From assembly GCA_011056825.1 (NCBI GenBank), contig DSBH01000149.1, forward strand, positions 1-7,568: DNA of 7,568 bases, in the 5' to 3' direction. A program made the translations under genes and the position numbers. Positions 6,189 through 7,568 of this stretch are shown here, piece by piece. Source of the stretch: Deltaproteobacteria bacterium. Lineage in GTDB: Bacteria > Desulfobacterota > Syntrophia > Syntrophales > UBA2210. Position 1 is the first letter of the stretch. The number at the start of each line of letters is the position of its first letter. The notes below the pieces were generated by a model. The model made no database searches, was not told the origin of the DNA, and worked only from the letters and a program-made list of their open reading frames with translations.

Positions 6189-7568
6189 GGTTGCACCTCC
6201 TCACGTCCCGTCAGGAGACCGGACGTTTGGCCGGTGCCCGGCGAATAATCGCCATCATGTTCCTTCGTGCCGTTCCCGTTGACGAGATGAACCAGGTCCG
6301 CGAGGAACTGCTGCATTGATTGCGACTGGGCAGCCATTTCTTCAGCCGCGGCTGCAGATTCTTCAGCCGCGGCCGCATCCGCCTGTACGACGTTATTTAT
6401 GTCGCCCAGAGTTTTGTGCATGCTATCGATTTTGCGTCCCTGTTCATCCGCGAGATCGACGACGCGGTCGAGAACGGTAACGAAATTTTCGGCAGTCTGG
6501 TGGTATTCGTCAAATTTTTCAGAGCTTGATTTCACCAGTCCTGATCCCTTGGATATGGCCGCCGCTGTTCCTTCGATGAGAGAGGACGTGTTTTTGCCGG
6601 CCTCGGCGGACTGGATGGCGAGGACCCGGACCTCATCGGCGACGACGGCGAACCCTGCACCGGCATCACCCGCCCGGACGGCCTCGATGGACGCGTTCAG
6701 CGCCAGGAGATTTGTCTGAAAAGCTATTGATTCTATCGTTTTGAGCACTTCCGAGGTATCTGAGCTCGATTGCTCGATATGCTCCATTATTGTTTCGGTA
6801 TCATGTATGGAGTTTTTAACAACTTGAAGAATATCGTGGACTTCGTGGGTTTTCGAGGCCAGGTCCCGTATCTGGTTCTCGTGCAGTCGGCTGCCGGCGG
6901 TCAGCTCTTCGATAACGGATGAAGAATCTTCAACCGATTCAGCCTGTCGCGTTGTTCCTTCTGCCAGGCGATTGCTTACATCAGCAATCCGCGACGCGGC
7001 GGCGGCGAATCGTCTCGACGTTTCCTTGAGCGTATCGACAACCGCGTTGATGGGAATGGTGACTGATCGAATAAAAAAGAGCCCCAGGCCAAGTGCTGTA
7101 ATGATTCCCAGAATCGTTCCCGCGAGAGCGACGGTCTTCAACCGGTTGGACCGTGAAAATCCCCGGGTGTGAACATCATCCGCCATCAAAGTGATCGATT
7201 CGAACAGGTCATCCGCGGCATGGTCGACGGCGCGGCCCGATGATTCAAGAGAACTGTCGGTGAGCGAAAGCGCCGACTGGCGGTCGCCCCGGCGGATTTC
7301 CGTGATGAATTCGTCGTGATTCTCGCGCCAGGATTCCCATGCTGTTTTCAAATTATTCCTGAGGGCGTTATTTTGAGACCCCGTTGAGAGAGATTCGTAT
7401 TCTTCCCATATTCCATCGGTTCTGTTCCAGGCCGCCTCGAGATTTTGCAGCAACTCATCCCTGGTGGATCGATCTTCTTCTGCATGGGGAGCCAGAAGCG
7501 ACTGTTCGATTGCGGCAATTCGCTGTCGGGATTCACGAAGTTCGTTCAGACGGGCGATGTCGGGAATG
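6185..7568 (-). CDS. Methyl-accepting chemotaxis protein, 3' part (runs off right edge)
   Basis: The C-terminal 460 codons of a membrane chemoreceptor; the frame stays open to the right edge, so the true start, TM1 and the first part of the sensor lie outside. A TTG at 7453 could be taken as a start but is internal: in-frame helical sensor sequence continues upstream of it. Visible parts are the rest of a periplasmic helical sensor, TM2 (VALAGTILGIITALGLGLFF, about 7065-7135), a VTIPI segment without a full HAMP, and a long signalling coiled coil. The tip is canonical: IESIAFQTNLLALNASIEAV, then RAGDAGAGFAVVADEV. Methylation-type motifs QAESVEDSSS and AAAAEESAAAAEEMA flank it. A tail of about 30 mostly polar, glycine-containing residues follows, with no CheR/CheB-binding pentapeptide. 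It shares TM2 and sensor motifs with the receptor downstream, which it overlaps by four bases. It probably signals to CheA/CheW; the ligand is unknown. Confidence 0.94.
   Translation of the reverse strand, partial: IPDIARLNELRESRQRIAAIEQSLLAPHAEEDRSTRDELLQNLEAAWNRTDGIWEEYESLSTGSQNNALRNNLKTAWESWRENHDEFITEIRRGDRQSALSLTDSSLESSGRAVDHAADDLFESITLMADDVHTRGFSRSNRLKTVALAGTILGIITALGLGLFFIRSVTIPINAVVDTLKETSRRFAAAASRIADVSNRLAEGTTRQAESVEDSSSVIEELTAGSRLHENQIRDLASKTHEVHDILQVVKNSIHDTETIMEHIEQSSSDTSEVLKTIESIAFQTNLLALNASIEAVRAGDAGAGFAVVADEVRVLAIQSAEAGKNTSSLIEGTAAAISKGSGLVKSSSEKFDEYHQTAENFVTVLDRVVDLADEQGRKIDSMHKTLGDINNVVQADAAAAEESAAAAEEMAAQSQSMQQFLADLVHLVNGNGTKEHDGDYSPGTGQTSGLLTGREEVQP
6195..6202 (-). promoter_or_regulatory. 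Strong ribosome binding site inside the end of the upstream chemoreceptor gene
   Basis: GAGGAGGT on the minus strand, six bases before the ATG at 6188. It is formed by the last Glu-Glu-Val codons of the upstream gene. A strong site combined with the ATGA overlap suggests that the second receptor is made in substantial amount, coupled to the first. Confidence 0.85.
6338..6373 (-). repeat. Heptad-phased 21-base direct repeat in the chemoreceptor coiled coil
   Basis: The plus-strand 15-mer TTCTTCAGCCGCGGC occurs at 6338-6352 and again at 6359-6373, a period of exactly 21 bases. In the protein this is two successive heptads, AAAAEES and AAAAEEM, in the C-terminal methylation-type helix. It fits a one-heptad duplication or strong codon constraint within the gene. 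Confidence 0.6.

Noticed and set aside
7348..7453. TTG at 7453 as the start of the upstream chemoreceptor
   Set aside because: The frame continues 38 codons to the window edge with heptad-like sensor helix sequence, and a start here would lack TM1.

Overview
This window reads as ordinary chromosomal DNA from a Gram-negative, motile bacterium. It is moderately GC-rich and almost fully coding. The best guess is a deltaproteobacterial lineage (Desulfobacterota, Syntrophales/Syntrophobacter-like). That guess rests on the two-subunit glycyl-tRNA synthetase, a soluble receiver-multi-PAS histidine kinase of a type common there, and HAMP-poor chemoreceptors with a four-helix-bundle sensor. It is an inference from protein style; no rRNA or other marker is present.

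Layout. (1) Positions 1-2136, minus strand: the glyQ-glyS operon. It has a GTG-started alpha subunit (1255-2136) and the N-terminal 395 codons of the beta subunit (1-1187, running off the left edge). A good sigma70-type promoter lies just upstream of glyQ (2183-2211). (2) Positions 2137-2327: a short divergent intergenic region holding that promoter, two adjoining palindromes and a weaker candidate promoter for the next gene. (3) Positions 2328-4694, plus strand: a soluble sensor histidine kinase, REC-PAS-PAS-PAS-HisKA-HATPase. (4) Positions 4695-4736: a short convergent gap with a small hairpin. (5) Positions 4737-7568, minus strand: two tandem methyl-accepting chemotaxis proteins (MCPs) joined by an ATGA overlap. 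The upstream one runs off the right edge.

How the genes fit together. GlyQ and GlyS form the alpha2beta2 enzyme that charges tRNA-Gly. The kinase is an orphan here, with no response-regulator gene beside it. The two chemoreceptors are clearly paralogous (same sensor motif, same TM2 motif, same HAMP-poor layout) and probably translationally coupled.

No wholly new system was found. Two points deserve a second look. The kinase's N-terminal receiver domain has Cys where the phosphoacceptor Asp belongs (Cys57, codon 2496-2498). The downstream chemoreceptor has Tyr in place of the near-invariant Asn in its signalling tip (Tyr337, codon 5178-5180), and its methylation-site regions look eroded, while its upstream sister keeps the canonical tip. 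No RNA genes, insertion sequences, CRISPR arrays or attachment sites were seen.
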